Source: Janthinobacterium violaceinigrum
GTDB taxonomy: Bacteria; Pseudomonadota; Gammaproteobacteria; Burkholderiales; Burkholderiaceae_D
NCBI RefSeq assembly: GCF_009208555.1
Contig: NZ_WFLI01000030.1
Coordinates: 1 to 64,000, forward strand
Direction: 5' to 3'
Length of the DNA: 64,000 bases
Shown here: piece after piece, positions 33,443 to 41,652 of the stretch
How positions within the stretch are numbered: the stretch's first letter is position 1
How the letters are laid out: every line of letters begins with the position of its first letter
Translations under genes and position numbers: made by a program
The notes under the pieces: model-generated
The model's database searches: none
Seen by the model: only the letters and a program-made list of their open reading frames with translations
What the model was told of the DNA's origin: nothing

Positions 33443-34003
33443 ATGCCCCTGTCAACTCCCGTATCCCGGCGCGCCCTACGGCACTCCCGCGTTATCGACG
33501 TCCAAGCGTATCTGCGCGACGACGGCCTGTGGGATATTGACGCCCGTATTACCGATATCAAAAGCTACGACGCGACCCTGGCCTCGGGCCCCCGTCCCGC
33601 CGGCACCCCTCTGCACGACCTCCATCTCCGCATTACCGTCGATCGCGAACTGACCATCGTCGAGGCCGAAGCCGCCTCCGATGCCGTGCCCTATCCCGGT
33701 TTTTGCGATACCATCGGCCCCGCTTACAGGGCGCTGATCGGTTTGAATTTATTGAAGAATTTCCGCCGCGACTTGAAACAGCGCCTGGCGGGAATCGCCG
33801 GCTGTACCCATTTGACGGAACTGGCGCAAGTCTTGCCGACTGCGACGGTTCAGGCATTTGCCGGCGATGTCTGGTCGACCCGTGACGGTGCGAATGCTGA
33901 CTTGTCGCATGAAAAGCCGTTTCAACTCGACAAATGCCACGCCCTGCGCACCGATGGCGGGGCAGTTGCACGGTATTACCCGCGCTGGGTAGCCAAAGCG
34001 TGA
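33443..34003 (+). CDS. DUF2889 domain-containing protein
   Basis: 186 residues, cytosolic, no signal peptide or membrane segment. RRALRHSRVIDVQAYLRDDGLWDIDARITDIK and the later PAYRALIGLNLLKNFRRDLKQRLAGIAGCTHLTEL match the DUF2889 family, whose role is unknown and which is frequent in betaproteobacteria. Cysteine and histidine near CTHLTEL could bind a metal. Located 78 bases before sucC on the same strand; functional link to succinyl-CoA synthetase not evident. Confidence 0.85.
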   Translation: MPLSTPVSRRALRHSRVIDVQAYLRDDGLWDIDARITDIKSYDATLASGPRPAGTPLHDLHLRITVDRELTIVEAEAASDAVPYPGFCDTIGPAYRALIGLNLLKNFRRDLKQRLAGIAGCTHLTELAQVLPTATVQAFAGDVWSTRDGANADLSHEKPFQLDKCHALRTDGGAVARYYPRWVAKA

Positions 34004-34081
34004 CCCCGGCGCTCTGTTTTTCCTGTTTTTTTTGCACCACTAACCGTATTTTTACAAATCAGTATCAGAAGGGAAGCCAGC

Positions 34082-35251
34082 ATGAAAATCCATGAGTATC
34101 AAGCCAAAGAAATCCTCCGGCAATTCGGAGTGACGGTACCACGCGGTATTCCGTGCATGTCCGTCGACGAGGCAGTCAAGGCTGCGGAAACCCTGGGCGG
34201 CCCGGTGTGGGTAGTCAAGGCGCAGATCCACGCAGGTGGCCGCGGCAAGGGCGGCGGCGTGAAAGTGGCAAAATCGATCGAACAGGTCAAGGAATACGCT
34301 GACCAGATCATGGGCATGCAGCTGATCACGCACCAGACCAGCGCCGAAGGCCAGAAAGTCAACCGCCTGCTGGTGGAAGAAGGCGCCGACATCAAGCAAG
34401 AACTGTACGTTTCGCTGGTCACCGACCGCGTTACCCAGAAGATCGTCCTGATGGCTTCGTCCGAAGGCGGCATGGACATCGAAGAAGTGGCCGAGAGCCA
34501 CCCAGAGAAGATCCACCACGTCACCATCGAGCCAAGCGTCGGCCTGACCGATGCCCAGGCAGACGACATCGCGACCAAAATCGGCGTGCCTGCCGGTTCC
34601 ATCGTCGACGCACGCGTCAACCTGCAAGGCCTGTACAAAGCGTACTGGGAAACCGATTGCTCGCTGGCCGAGATCAATCCGCTGATCGTCACCGGCAGCG
34701 GCAAAGTCATCGCCCTGGACGCCAAGTTCAACTTTGACCCGAATGCCCTGTTCCGTCACCCGGAAATCGTCGCCCTGCGCGATCTGGACGAAGAAGATCC
34801 AGCGGAAATCGAAGCGTCGAAATTCGACCTGGCTTACATCTCGCTCGACGGCAACATCGGTTGCCTGGTGAACGGTGCCGGCCTGGCCATGGCCACCATG
34901 GACACGATCAAACTGTTCGGCGGCGAGCCAGCCAACTTCCTGGACGTCGGCGGCGGCGCCACGGCAGAAAAAGTAACCGAAGCGTTCAAGATCATGCTGA
35001 AAAACCCAGGCCTGAAAGCCATCCTGGTGAACATTTTCGGCGGCATCATGCGTTGCGACGTGATCGCCGAAGGCGTCATCGCCGCGGTGAAAGCCGTTTC
35101 GCTGAACGTACCGCTGGTGGTGCGCATGAAGGGCACCAACGAAGACCTGGGCAAAAAGATGCTGGCCGATTCCGGTCTGCCTATCATCGCAGCCGACACC
35201 ATGGAAGATGCAGCAAAGAGCGTCGTTGCCGCCGCTGCTGGTCAAGCTTAA
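34082..35251 (+). CDS. sucC: succinate--CoA ligase (ADP-forming), beta subunit
   Basis: TCA-cycle enzyme subunit, 389 residues. N-terminal ATP-grasp begins MKIHEYQAKEILRQFGV; KAQIHAGGRGKGGGVK is the nucleotide loop, EINPLIVT the metal site, and NIFGGIMRCDVIAEG the C-terminal flavodoxin-like lid contacting SucD. AAGGGAAG lies before the ATG. sucD follows after 13 bases. Confidence 0.98.
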   Translation: MKIHEYQAKEILRQFGVTVPRGIPCMSVDEAVKAAETLGGPVWVVKAQIHAGGRGKGGGVKVAKSIEQVKEYADQIMGMQLITHQTSAEGQKVNRLLVEEGADIKQELYVSLVTDRVTQKIVLMASSEGGMDIEEVAESHPEKIHHVTIEPSVGLTDAQADDIATKIGVPAGSIVDARVNLQGLYKAYWETDCSLAEINPLIVTGSGKVIALDAKFNFDPNALFRHPEIVALRDLDEEDPAEIEASKFDLAYISLDGNIGCLVNGAGLAMATMDTIKLFGGEPANFLDVGGGATAEKVTEAFKIMLKNPGLKAILVNIFGGIMRCDVIAEGVIAAVKAVSLNVPLVVRMKGTNEDLGKKMLADSGLPIIAADTMEDAAKSVVAAAAGQA

Positions 35252-35264
35252 TTAAGGAATCAAC

Positions 35265-36146
35265 ATGTCCATTCTGATCAATAAAGATACCAAAGTCGTA
35301 ACCCAAGGGATCACCGGCAAGACCGGCCAGTTCCACACCCGCGGTTGCCGCGACTACGCGAACGGCAAAGCTGCCTTCGTGGCAGGCGTGAACCCGAAGA
35401 AAGCCGGCGAAGATTTCGAAGGCATTCCAATTTTCGCTAACGTTACCGAAGCGAAAAAAGAAACCGGCGCCAACGTTTCCGTGATCTACGTGCCGCCAGC
35501 AGGCGCGGCAGCGGCGATCTGGGAAGCTGTCGAAGCTGAAATGGATCTGGCCATTTGCATTACCGAAGGCATTCCTGTCCGCGACATGATGGCCCTGAAA
35601 GATCGCATGGCCAAAGCCAACAGCAAGACCTTGCTGCTGGGCCCTAACTGCCCAGGCTTGATCACGCCAGACGAAATCAAGATCGGCATCATGCCAGGCC
35701 ACATCCATAAAAAAGGCCGCATCGGCGTGGTATCGCGTTCGGGTACCCTGACCTATGAAGCAGTGGGTCAGCTGACCGCACTGGGCCTGGGCCAATCGTC
35801 GGCAGTCGGCATCGGCGGCGACCCGATCAACGGTCTGAAGCACATCGACATCATGAAGATGTTCAATGACGATCCAGATACCGACGCGGTCATCATGATC
35901 GGCGAAATCGGCGGTCCGGACGAAGCCAACGCGGCTTATTGGATCAAAGACAACATGAAAAAACCGGTCGTCGGCTTCATCGCCGGCGTGACCGCTCCTC
36001 CAGGCAAGCGCATGGGCCACGCCGGCGCGCTGATCTCGGGCGGTGCCGATACGGCACAAGCCAAGCTGGAAATCATGGAAGCTTGCGGCATCACCGTGAC
36101 CAAAAACCCGTCGGAAATGGCGCGTCTGCTGAAAGCCATGCTGTAA
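35265..36146 (+). CDS. sucD: succinate--CoA ligase, alpha subunit
   Basis: CoA-binding and phosphohistidine subunit, 293 residues. GITGKTGQFHTRGCRDYANG is the CoA site, GPNCPGLITP the central block, and the active His is in GKRMGHAGALISGG. AAGGAA precedes the ATG. Forms the SucCD heterotetramer with the preceding gene; the operon ends at the terminator just downstream. Confidence 0.98.
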   Translation: MSILINKDTKVVTQGITGKTGQFHTRGCRDYANGKAAFVAGVNPKKAGEDFEGIPIFANVTEAKKETGANVSVIYVPPAGAAAAIWEAVEAEMDLAICITEGIPVRDMMALKDRMAKANSKTLLLGPNCPGLITPDEIKIGIMPGHIHKKGRIGVVSRSGTLTYEAVGQLTALGLGQSSAVGIGGDPINGLKHIDIMKMFNDDPDTDAVIMIGEIGGPDEANAAYWIKDNMKKPVVGFIAGVTAPPGKRMGHAGALISGGADTAQAKLEIMEACGITVTKNPSEMARLLKAML

Positions 36147-36170
36147 TTTCAGCCGGCTTGCCGCAGTACA

Positions 36171-36197
36171 AAAAAGGAGCTTCGGCTCCTTTTTTTT
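36171..36197 (+). terminator. rho-independent terminator after sucCD
   Basis: GGAGC-TTCG-GCTCC (36176-36189) with a UUCG tetraloop, an A run before and eight T after. Separates sucCD from the downstream pilin gene. Confidence 0.92.
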
Positions 36198-36359
36198 GTC
36201 TGCAAGACAGGCCGCATCCCGGCCCGGGCCGACGCAACTGGTCCGAAGCTGCCCAAAAGTGTCGCTTTTCTTTCCATGTGTGCCGCCGCTGCCCGGGCGT
36301 GCCGCTGGCATGGCGCTTGCACCATGCACGGCGTGAGCAATGCACAATGGGAGGAGACG

Positions 36360-36824
36360 ATGCGCGCGCAAAGCGGATTTACCCTGATAGAACTGATGAT
36401 CGTGGTGGCCATCGCCGGCATCCTGGCGGCCGTGGCCATTCCCCAGTACGGCGACTATACGATGCGGGCCAAGGTCAGCAATGTGCTGGCGGCCGCCGCG
36501 CCCTTGAAAACGGCCGTGGCCCTGTGCGTGCAGGAAAACGGAGGCGAGGCGACTGCCTGCAGCACGCCCACCCCGGCCGTGCCAAGTTCCATTCCCGTCT
36601 TCAGTGCCACTCGCGAAGTGGCGGGCGCCACTGTGGACAAGGGCAATATCGTACTGACCCTCGCTGCCGACCTGGGCACGGGGATCGGCGGACAAAGCGT
36701 GACGATGACCATGAAGCCGGGCACCAGCAGTCTGAGCTGGTTCAACAGCACCACCGTGACGAATCTGGCGGCAAAGGAAGCGATTACCAAAAACAATATT
36801 CCCGATGTGACCCCGACCCAGTAA
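36360..36824 (+). CDS. type IV pilin, PilA/PilE-like major-type pilin
   Basis: 154-residue prepilin. The leader is MRAQSG with cleavage before FTLIELMIVVAIAGILAAVAIPQYGDY, including Glu5 of the mature protein and the Pro22-type kink. Two cysteines (LCVQENGGEATACS) sit in the mid-region and could form a short disulfide loop rather than the C-terminal D-region loop of classical pilins. GGAGGAGA directly precedes the chosen ATG; longer frames are leader translation. No other pilus gene is near, so assembly genes must lie elsewhere. Confidence 0.9.
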   Translation: MRAQSGFTLIELMIVVAIAGILAAVAIPQYGDYTMRAKVSNVLAAAAPLKTAVALCVQENGGEATACSTPTPAVPSSIPVFSATREVAGATVDKGNIVLTLAADLGTGIGGQSVTMTMKPGTSSLSWFNSTTVTNLAAKEAITKNNIPDVTPTQ

Positions 36825-36833
36825 GCGGGGTTT
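36810..36833 (+). terminator. possible terminator overlapping the pilin stop
   Basis: ACCCCG (36810-36815) pairs with CGGGGT (36826-36831), followed by only three T. The stem includes the last codons of the pilin gene. Short stem, so tentative. Confidence 0.4.
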
Positions 36834-36845
36834 GCCAGCAGGGCA

Positions 36846-37568
36846 TTACACGATTTTTTGCCGGTCCGCGATCAGCGCTTCATAGGTGAGGTTTTGCAGC
36901 AGGGTGTAGTGGGTCGGTTCCAGGTCGATGAATTGCACGCCATACGTATAGACTTCGGCCACCTGGGCGGCATGGCCATTCGACGGCTTGCCTACGCTGA
37001 CGTTCTGGATGCGTGCGCGCGTGTTGACGCGCATCTGATGCTTGTTCGGCTGCACCAGCAAGGTAAAGCTCAGTGCCACGCCCTCGTCGTCCGGCGTGAG
37101 CATGCTGGGCGCTTCGATCAGCGCGCCCGAGACGCTGAGGTTGACGATAAACACGGGCACGGGCGCCACGTCGCGATAGCTGAGCTGCGCGGGGATTTCC
37201 ACTTTCACGCGCATGGCCGTGCGCAGGCTGGTGCCCTGGATGGCGTCGGGAAAACTCAGGTGGACATAATTGAGCGGGCGGCCAAAGATGCGCAGCACGC
37301 TGCAGGCAAACGAACAGACGGTGACGCCGGAAAACACGCGGATGGTCAGCTTGTCGCCTTCGTTGAGCACGATGGCGGCGCCGTTCTCCATGGGAATCTT
37401 GACGATCAGGTACTCGTCTTTGACGTAGCCGATCAGGGTCGAGAAATGCTGGATGGGTTTGATGGTGCGATGCGTGATGAACTGGATGCGTCCGCCTACC
37501 TGCAGATTCATCGCCTCAAATTCGAAGTCCTGGAGCTTGGTTTCCGCGGCGGGCTTGTTGCTAGTCAT
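36846..37568 (-). CDS. PilZ-domain c-di-GMP-binding protein (YcgR-like flagellar brake family)
   Basis: 240 residues: an N-terminal YcgR-N-like beta domain (about 20-110) and a C-terminal PilZ domain. Both ligand motifs are intact: RTAMR (Arg116, Arg120; RxxxR) and NLSVSG (143-148; D/NxSxxG). Expected to bind c-di-GMP and act on flagellar motor or surface behaviour. Start chosen at ATG 37568; an in-frame ATG at 37607 is possible, and neither has a strong ribosome site. Converges on the pilin gene. Confidence 0.83.
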   Translation of the reverse strand: MTSNKPAAETKLQDFEFEAMNLQVGGRIQFITHRTIKPIQHFSTLIGYVKDEYLIVKIPMENGAAIVLNEGDKLTIRVFSGVTVCSFACSVLRIFGRPLNYVHLSFPDAIQGTSLRTAMRVKVEIPAQLSYRDVAPVPVFIVNLSVSGALIEAPSMLTPDDEGVALSFTLLVQPNKHQMRVNTRARIQNVSVGKPSNGHAAQVAEVYTYGVQFIDLEPTHYTLLQNLTYEALIADRQKIV

Positions 37569-37731
37569 GCGATGCTCATCTTGATATGGTCGACTCGCAG
37601 TATGCATGATTTCTTAATGAAAAAGCATTTATATCAATAAAATGGCAAATTGACATGGAAATTTTGCCGCGACGGTGCCGGGAGCCAGCGAAAGCTTTAC
37701 AATTGCGTCAATATTAACGAATAAAAATGTC

Positions 37732-38094
37732 ATGGCGCGCAGCTACTTCTGGACCCTGTTGTTCCTGATCCTGCATCAAATCGATGCAGCCTATTGGAAA
37801 GAATGGGAAATGTTTTATTTGCCGGGTGGCGTGCAGGGCTTCCTGGTCTTCAATATGGCAGCCATTGCCGTGGTGCTCGCCGGTTATCGGCATGTATTGC
37901 TGGGCACCAGGCAAGCGCGCCGCTATGCGGCAGTGTGCGCCGCGCTGGGCATGGGCACCTTTGCAATCCATGCTGGCTTTGCGCTGGCGGGATTGGCGCA
38001 ATTTCATTTGCCCCTGTCGATCGCCATCATCGTACTGTGCCTGGGCAGCGGCCTGTGGCTAACGATCACATGCATTCAGTCTTCTAAGCAATAA
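37732..38094 (+). CDS. small four-helix membrane protein of unknown function (possibly DUF6713)
   Basis: 120 residues from ATG 37732 with four hydrophobic segments: YFWTLLFLILHQIDAAYW, GFLVFNMAAIAVVLAGY, YAAVCAALGMGTFAIHAGFALAGL and LPLSIAIIVLCLGSGLWLTI. HQIDAAYWKEWEMFYLPGG is a distinctive amphipathic loop after helix 1. The pattern recalls DUF6713, but I am not certain of that name. Role unknown. It is the last high-G+C gene before the AT-rich accessory segment. Confidence 0.65.
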   Translation: MARSYFWTLLFLILHQIDAAYWKEWEMFYLPGGVQGFLVFNMAAIAVVLAGYRHVLLGTRQARRYAAVCAALGMGTFAIHAGFALAGLAQFHLPLSIAIIVLCLGSGLWLTITCIQSSKQ

Positions 38095-39040
38095 CTCCAT
38101 CGCGTGGAAGGCCGGAAATCCACGATGCACGTCATGCGATGGCCGCTCGCAATAGTCCGCTAATGGGCGAGACGTCGCGTGCGGCGACGAGGCGAAGCCT
38201 TGCAAGTAAGCTTATTTTGATAAGCAATATGGGACGGCAGTTGCGTTGCCTTTCTCCCCGCATATTCAGGCCAGCATGTCCGCTGGCCTGAGCGTTAGGC
38301 CGCAGCGTCTTCCAGTGTTTTCCGCCTCCCCATGCTGGTCATTCCATCTGCATCAAGGCTCTTGTCTGCCTCTCTTGTTTGGCACGAAAAATGGCGTCGC
38401 GGAAATTGCGCGTCTGGCTGCAGCATGCGCTAACGCCGCCGTTTCTGGCCGGGATGGTCTTTCCGCTGCCTGCCCGGCAATCCAGTCAGGGCTGAAACAT
38501 GTGTAAAACCTTTACAGGTGTCGTCAAGCGTTGCAGACCGACTAGTCGTCCTCATACCGACGTGCTGCAGCAGGCCTTCCATTGTGCAAAATGCGTTGGA
38601 AAGCTGCGCACATGAATATATATGTGAGTCAAACTTTTTTCATGCGCTGGCTGTTGGGGGAGGCCGGGCGTGCGATGAAAATCCGTCCTGTAATGTATCA
38701 AAATGTAACAAATGTATCTTTCCAGTGAGCAAAACCCCCAGTTTTCCTCGTTCTGAAAGGTATTCTTCAGCAAATAGGTTACAATTTACGTATTTTCGAC
38801 AGAATTTTGCGCAGGTATGCGAGTTGAGTGGAGATGTCATGGCCCAGAAAGATCATCTATGTCTTTAGCGCAATACCAGCATGGTAACTAGCAACTATAT
38901 TTTTATGGCAGGCGTGTATGGAGTAAATATGCCGCACTGGCTGTTTTGAACACGTGAACGTGTCTCATGAAGCACATTCTTTGCTGAATTGCATGCAGGG
39001 AAAATTCTGGGACTTCCATAAAATATTACTGGCATAAATT
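38095..39040. other. 946-base hairpin-rich intergenic region leading into AT-rich island
   Basis: No convincing gene. G+C falls along it. Perfect hairpins: GTCGC/GCGAC (38174-38188), GCTTAT-TTTG-ATAAGC (38210-38225), a 10-base stem TCAGGCCAGC/GCTGGCCTGA (38266-38291), TGTAAA-ACC-TTTACA (38502-38516) and ACACGT-GA-ACGTGT (38950-38963). The first 200 bases, with several stacked short stems, could be a structured leader or small RNA; the later palindromes may be regulator sites for the esterase-acyltransferase genes. No tRNA, att-like repeat or transposase seen. Confidence 0.6.
38266..38291. promoter_or_regulatory. 10-base perfect stem-loop
   Basis: TCAGGCCAGC pairs with GCTGGCCTGA around a six-base loop ATGTCC. 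No T tract, so an ordinary terminator is unlikely; downstream GGCCT/AGGCC could compete with it, as in attenuators. Function unproven. Confidence 0.5.
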
Positions 39041-39841
39041 ATGAAAAATACCCGCGTAATTAAGTATCTGACCATGCTGTTCTTTGGATTTAACGTGGCG
39101 TCATGCGGTGGTGGTGGTGGTGGTGGCGACAACCCTGTACCGCAGCCCGTCAGTCCGCCGATAAGCATCTACCCACTGCCTGAAATGAAAATTCTGGTCA
39201 TAGGCCAGTCTATCTCATCGAATTGTAATGAGCATGTTTACGGGCCTGCGAATAACGTATTTCAAGTGGGGAAAAATGGTGAAATTAAAGCGGCAGCGGA
39301 TCCTTTCGAATGGGCTGATTGTGGCAAGGGGGCAATGTGGATGCCGCTTGGGAAACAGTTGATTGACGCGGGTATCGCGAAAAAAGTCGTGTTTATGCCT
39401 ATTGGCGTCGGTGGGACAAAAGTGGAGGACTGGCAGGAAGGTGGCCGGGCATTTGCAAAGCTGAATAGCGCGATCAGTTTGATCAAGGCCAAGGGCATTA
39501 ATTTTGATTTTGCCTTTTGGCATCAGGGCTCTTCAGATGCGGGTACGGGGAAGGCTGTCTACACGCAGAAGTTGGGTGCTGTTCTTGATTACGTAGATGC
39601 CAAAGTAACGATTACTCGCTGGCTGATTGCAATACATTCCCGTTGCAATGGTGTATATGATCGCGATATTGAAGCGGCTCAGTTACTCGTGGGGAATCGC
39701 CCTGATTTAAGGCGCTATAGTGGACCTAATAATAATTTATTAGGCGATGAATATAGGATTGATACTTGCCACTTGAATGAAAAGGGGCAGGAGAAAATGG
39801 CATCAATGTGGCTTGACTCAGTAAAGTCGGCTCTCAAATAA
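39041..39841 (+). CDS. lipoprotein esterase, SASA/SGNH type (sialate-O-acetylesterase-like)
   Basis: 266 residues. Lipoprotein signal with lipobox VASC (Cys22), then seven Gly and a Pro-rich linker, then a SASA-like hydrolase domain. Catalytic elements: GQS (Ser57), GVGG (122-125) as oxyanion block, WHQGSSD (160-166), and DTCH (Asp241, His244). Such enzymes remove or transfer O-acetyl groups on glycans. Base composition is far below the window average, indicating acquisition. The next genes are an acyltransferase-3 protein (15 bases on) and a dead paralogue of this one. No strong ribosome site before the ATG. Substrate unknown. Confidence 0.75.
   Translation: MKNTRVIKYLTMLFFGFNVASCGGGGGGGDNPVPQPVSPPISIYPLPEMKILVIGQSISSNCNEHVYGPANNVFQVGKNGEIKAAADPFEWADCGKGAMWMPLGKQLIDAGIAKKVVFMPIGVGGTKVEDWQEGGRAFAKLNSAISLIKAKGINFDFAFWHQGSSDAGTGKAVYTQKLGAVLDYVDAKVTITRWLIAIHSRCNGVYDRDIEAAQLLVGNRPDLRRYSGPNNNLLGDEYRIDTCHLNEKGQEKMASMWLDSVKSALK
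39107..39124 (+). repeat. (GGT)6 microsatellite in the lipoprotein linker
   Basis: Six GGT units followed by GGC directly after the lipidated Cys codon encode the seven-Gly tether. Being a triplet repeat, copy-number change would alter tether length without a frameshift. Confidence 0.9.
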
Positions 39842-39856
39842 AAGATTGGATTGTAG

Positions 39857-40870
39857 ATGAAGGGAAGGTTCAGGTATTCGCTGGAGAATTTCAGAGGTGT
39901 CGCAATAATTTTTGTCATGCTTTCACATATTTCTTCAATTTATTCCTTCGACAAAGGTGGAGATTATTTGTTTTATTTGCTGACAAATGCGACTGCCTGG
40001 TTTGTTTTTATTTCTGGATATCTTTTTTATTATCTTGAATCTGAAAAATTCGAATATGGAAAATATTTAATCAAGAAGCTCAAGTATGTGGTTCTTCCAT
40101 ATTTGATTCTTTCTGTTCCAGCGATTATTGCAGGCTTATATTTTTCGCGTCATGTTCTGTATGGACTGACTTCAGATCAGTATATCGCGTGGTCTTTGGT
40201 TACAGGGGGAACAGTTGTTCCGCCGATGTGGTTCATTCCGATGATTGTCATTTTTTTCTTGCTGACGCCGGTTTTCAATTTTTTATCAAAAAATAAAATA
40301 ATTTACGTTTTTGTCGTCTGTGGTCTTGTTCTTAGTATCTTCTCATCCCGTTCGGTAAATAATACGAATGCATTCTTTTCTTTTTTAAATTTTGCAGGTT
40401 TTTATTTGCTTGGAATGGTTGCAGCAAAGAACGTTGCGGTTTTGGATTCCTTGAGTTATGCATGGAAGTCAAGAATTATCTTTGGTTCAGTTGCGATATT
40501 TTTGCTTTTTGGTTTCCTTTATCCTGGCATTGAAAGCGAGCCTGTTGGATTTTTAAGTTCGCTAGGCTCATTGAATTTCCTGAATGTCGGGAAGCTGGCT
40601 TTTTTGGTGGCCATATTTTTTATTTTCGAGCGTTACCTTGAGCGTAAAAATAATATCCTCGGTTATCTTGCAAAGATAAGTTTTGGATTGTTTTTTATTC
40701 ATGGATTTATGATTCTGATTTTTTCAAGAATTTCTCGCGATGTGGATTTTGGCAGCGCTTATGCAAGGTTTTTTTCGGAAGTGGCAATAGTCGTTTTTGT
40801 TTCTATAGCTGTTGTTTTTTTGATCAAGGTGGTGTTGGGGAAGCGGAGTCGTTATGTTATTGGTTGTTAA
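39857..40870 (+). CDS. acyltransferase 3 (AT3) family membrane O-acyltransferase
   Basis: 337 residues with about ten transmembrane helices. N-terminal YSLENFRGVAIIFVMLSHI carries the AT3 R-X10-H motif (Arg13, His24); PPMWFIPMIVIFFLLTPVF and LGYLAKISFGLFFIHGF are other family blocks. AT3 proteins move acyl (usually acetyl) groups from cytoplasmic donors to periplasmic glycans, often with an SGNH partner domain; here none is fused, but SGNH-like proteins are encoded on both sides. Very AT-rich. Its last 17 bases overlap the next gene. Likely acts on capsule, exopolysaccharide or LPS. Confidence 0.85.
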   Translation: MKGRFRYSLENFRGVAIIFVMLSHISSIYSFDKGGDYLFYLLTNATAWFVFISGYLFYYLESEKFEYGKYLIKKLKYVVLPYLILSVPAIIAGLYFSRHVLYGLTSDQYIAWSLVTGGTVVPPMWFIPMIVIFFLLTPVFNFLSKNKIIYVFVVCGLVLSIFSSRSVNNTNAFFSFLNFAGFYLLGMVAAKNVAVLDSLSYAWKSRIIFGSVAIFLLFGFLYPGIESEPVGFLSSLGSLNFLNVGKLAFLVAIFFIFERYLERKNNILGYLAKISFGLFFIHGFMILIFSRISRDVDFGSAYARFFSEVAIVVFVSIAVVFLIKVVLGKRSRYVIGC

Positions 40871-41618
40871 AACATTTGCGTTGATTTTCTCTTTAATTTT
40901 TTTTGCTGCCGCTAGCGCACGCGATGTTCGTATCTTGGTATTGAACGAAGTATCTTCATCAAAATGTGAGGTGAAAAATTTTGCCAGCGTCCCGGGCGTC
41001 TATCAGATTGGTTTGGATGGCAGCGAGCGTCCATTTCAGTCACCTTTCGCGTGGGATGAGTGTGCGGACGGAACACTTTTGACGTCCTTGGGGCAGGATA
41101 TCCTGCGTTCAGGTATGGCTGATCGGGTGATTTTCATGCCAGTGGGTGTCGAGGGCAGCCACATCGAAGATTGGCTCGCTGGCGGACGGGCGCAGGAGAA
41201 ATTGAAACTCGCTTTGCATGAAGCGGTTTCCAGCAATGTACGTTTTGAATATGTGCTTTGGCAAGGTGCTTTGCTTGATGGGATGATTTCTGCATCTAAT
41301 TATCAGAGTCATGTACAAAGAATACTCAAAGTGGTGAAGATGAATGCCGTTGTTGATAAATTTATCATTTCAAAAAGTATCAGTGTGAGGAAGGATAAAT
41401 TATCACGTAACGTCATGCATCCCTGGGATCCCTTGGTTGGCCGATTTGCTGGACCAGATCTGAGTGGACTCGGGGACGCTTACCTGTCTGATGACGGCAA
41501 TTTCAATTTGCTTGGAAAAAGAAAGCTGGCACAACTGTGGTTGAGCTCGATGCAAGACGCCAGCGCGGAGAGTCTGCAGTATCAGAAAGAGTCCTTGCTT
41601 TATTACTTCAAGCTGTAA
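40854..41618 (+). CDS. secreted SASA-like protein lacking catalytic residues (pseudoenzyme paralogue)
   Basis: 254 residues with a cleavable signal peptide (to about AASA, residue 22). It aligns along its length with the lipoprotein esterase two genes upstream: ILVLNEVSSSKC against ILVIGQSISSNC, and FMPVGVEGSHIEDWLAGGRA against FMPIGVGGTKVEDWQEGGRA. Nucleophile Ser57 becomes Val33, the Gly-Gln before it Asn-Glu, oxyanion Gly124 becomes Glu100, and His244 becomes Asn216; Asp241 is kept as Asp213. A Cys pair (38, 70) is conserved at identical spacing with the first protein (62, 94). Hence structurally preserved but probably inactive. GCGGAG precedes the ATG; overlaps the AT3 gene. Confidence 0.75.
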   Translation: MLLVVKTFALIFSLIFFAAASARDVRILVLNEVSSSKCEVKNFASVPGVYQIGLDGSERPFQSPFAWDECADGTLLTSLGQDILRSGMADRVIFMPVGVEGSHIEDWLAGGRAQEKLKLALHEAVSSNVRFEYVLWQGALLDGMISASNYQSHVQRILKVVKMNAVVDKFIISKSISVRKDKLSRNVMHPWDPLVGRFAGPDLSGLGDAYLSDDGNFNLLGKRKLAQLWLSSMQDASAESLQYQKESLLYYFKL

Positions 41619-41652
41619 AGCGGCCAAGCCACCCTTTTCACGCGTCAAGCCG

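Noticed and set aside
38246..38506. Possible 86-residue gene in the same region
   Set aside because: TTG start without ribosome site, passes through a perfect hairpin, and no recognisable protein character.
38518..38868. Possible 116-residue gene in the intergenic region before the acyltransferase module
   Set aside because: Starts at GTG with no ribosome site, has no domain, signal peptide or plausible composition, and overlaps palindromes.
39041..41618. Active phage or integrative element
   Set aside because: AT-rich and probably acquired, but no integrase, transposase, tRNA or flanking direct repeat was found.
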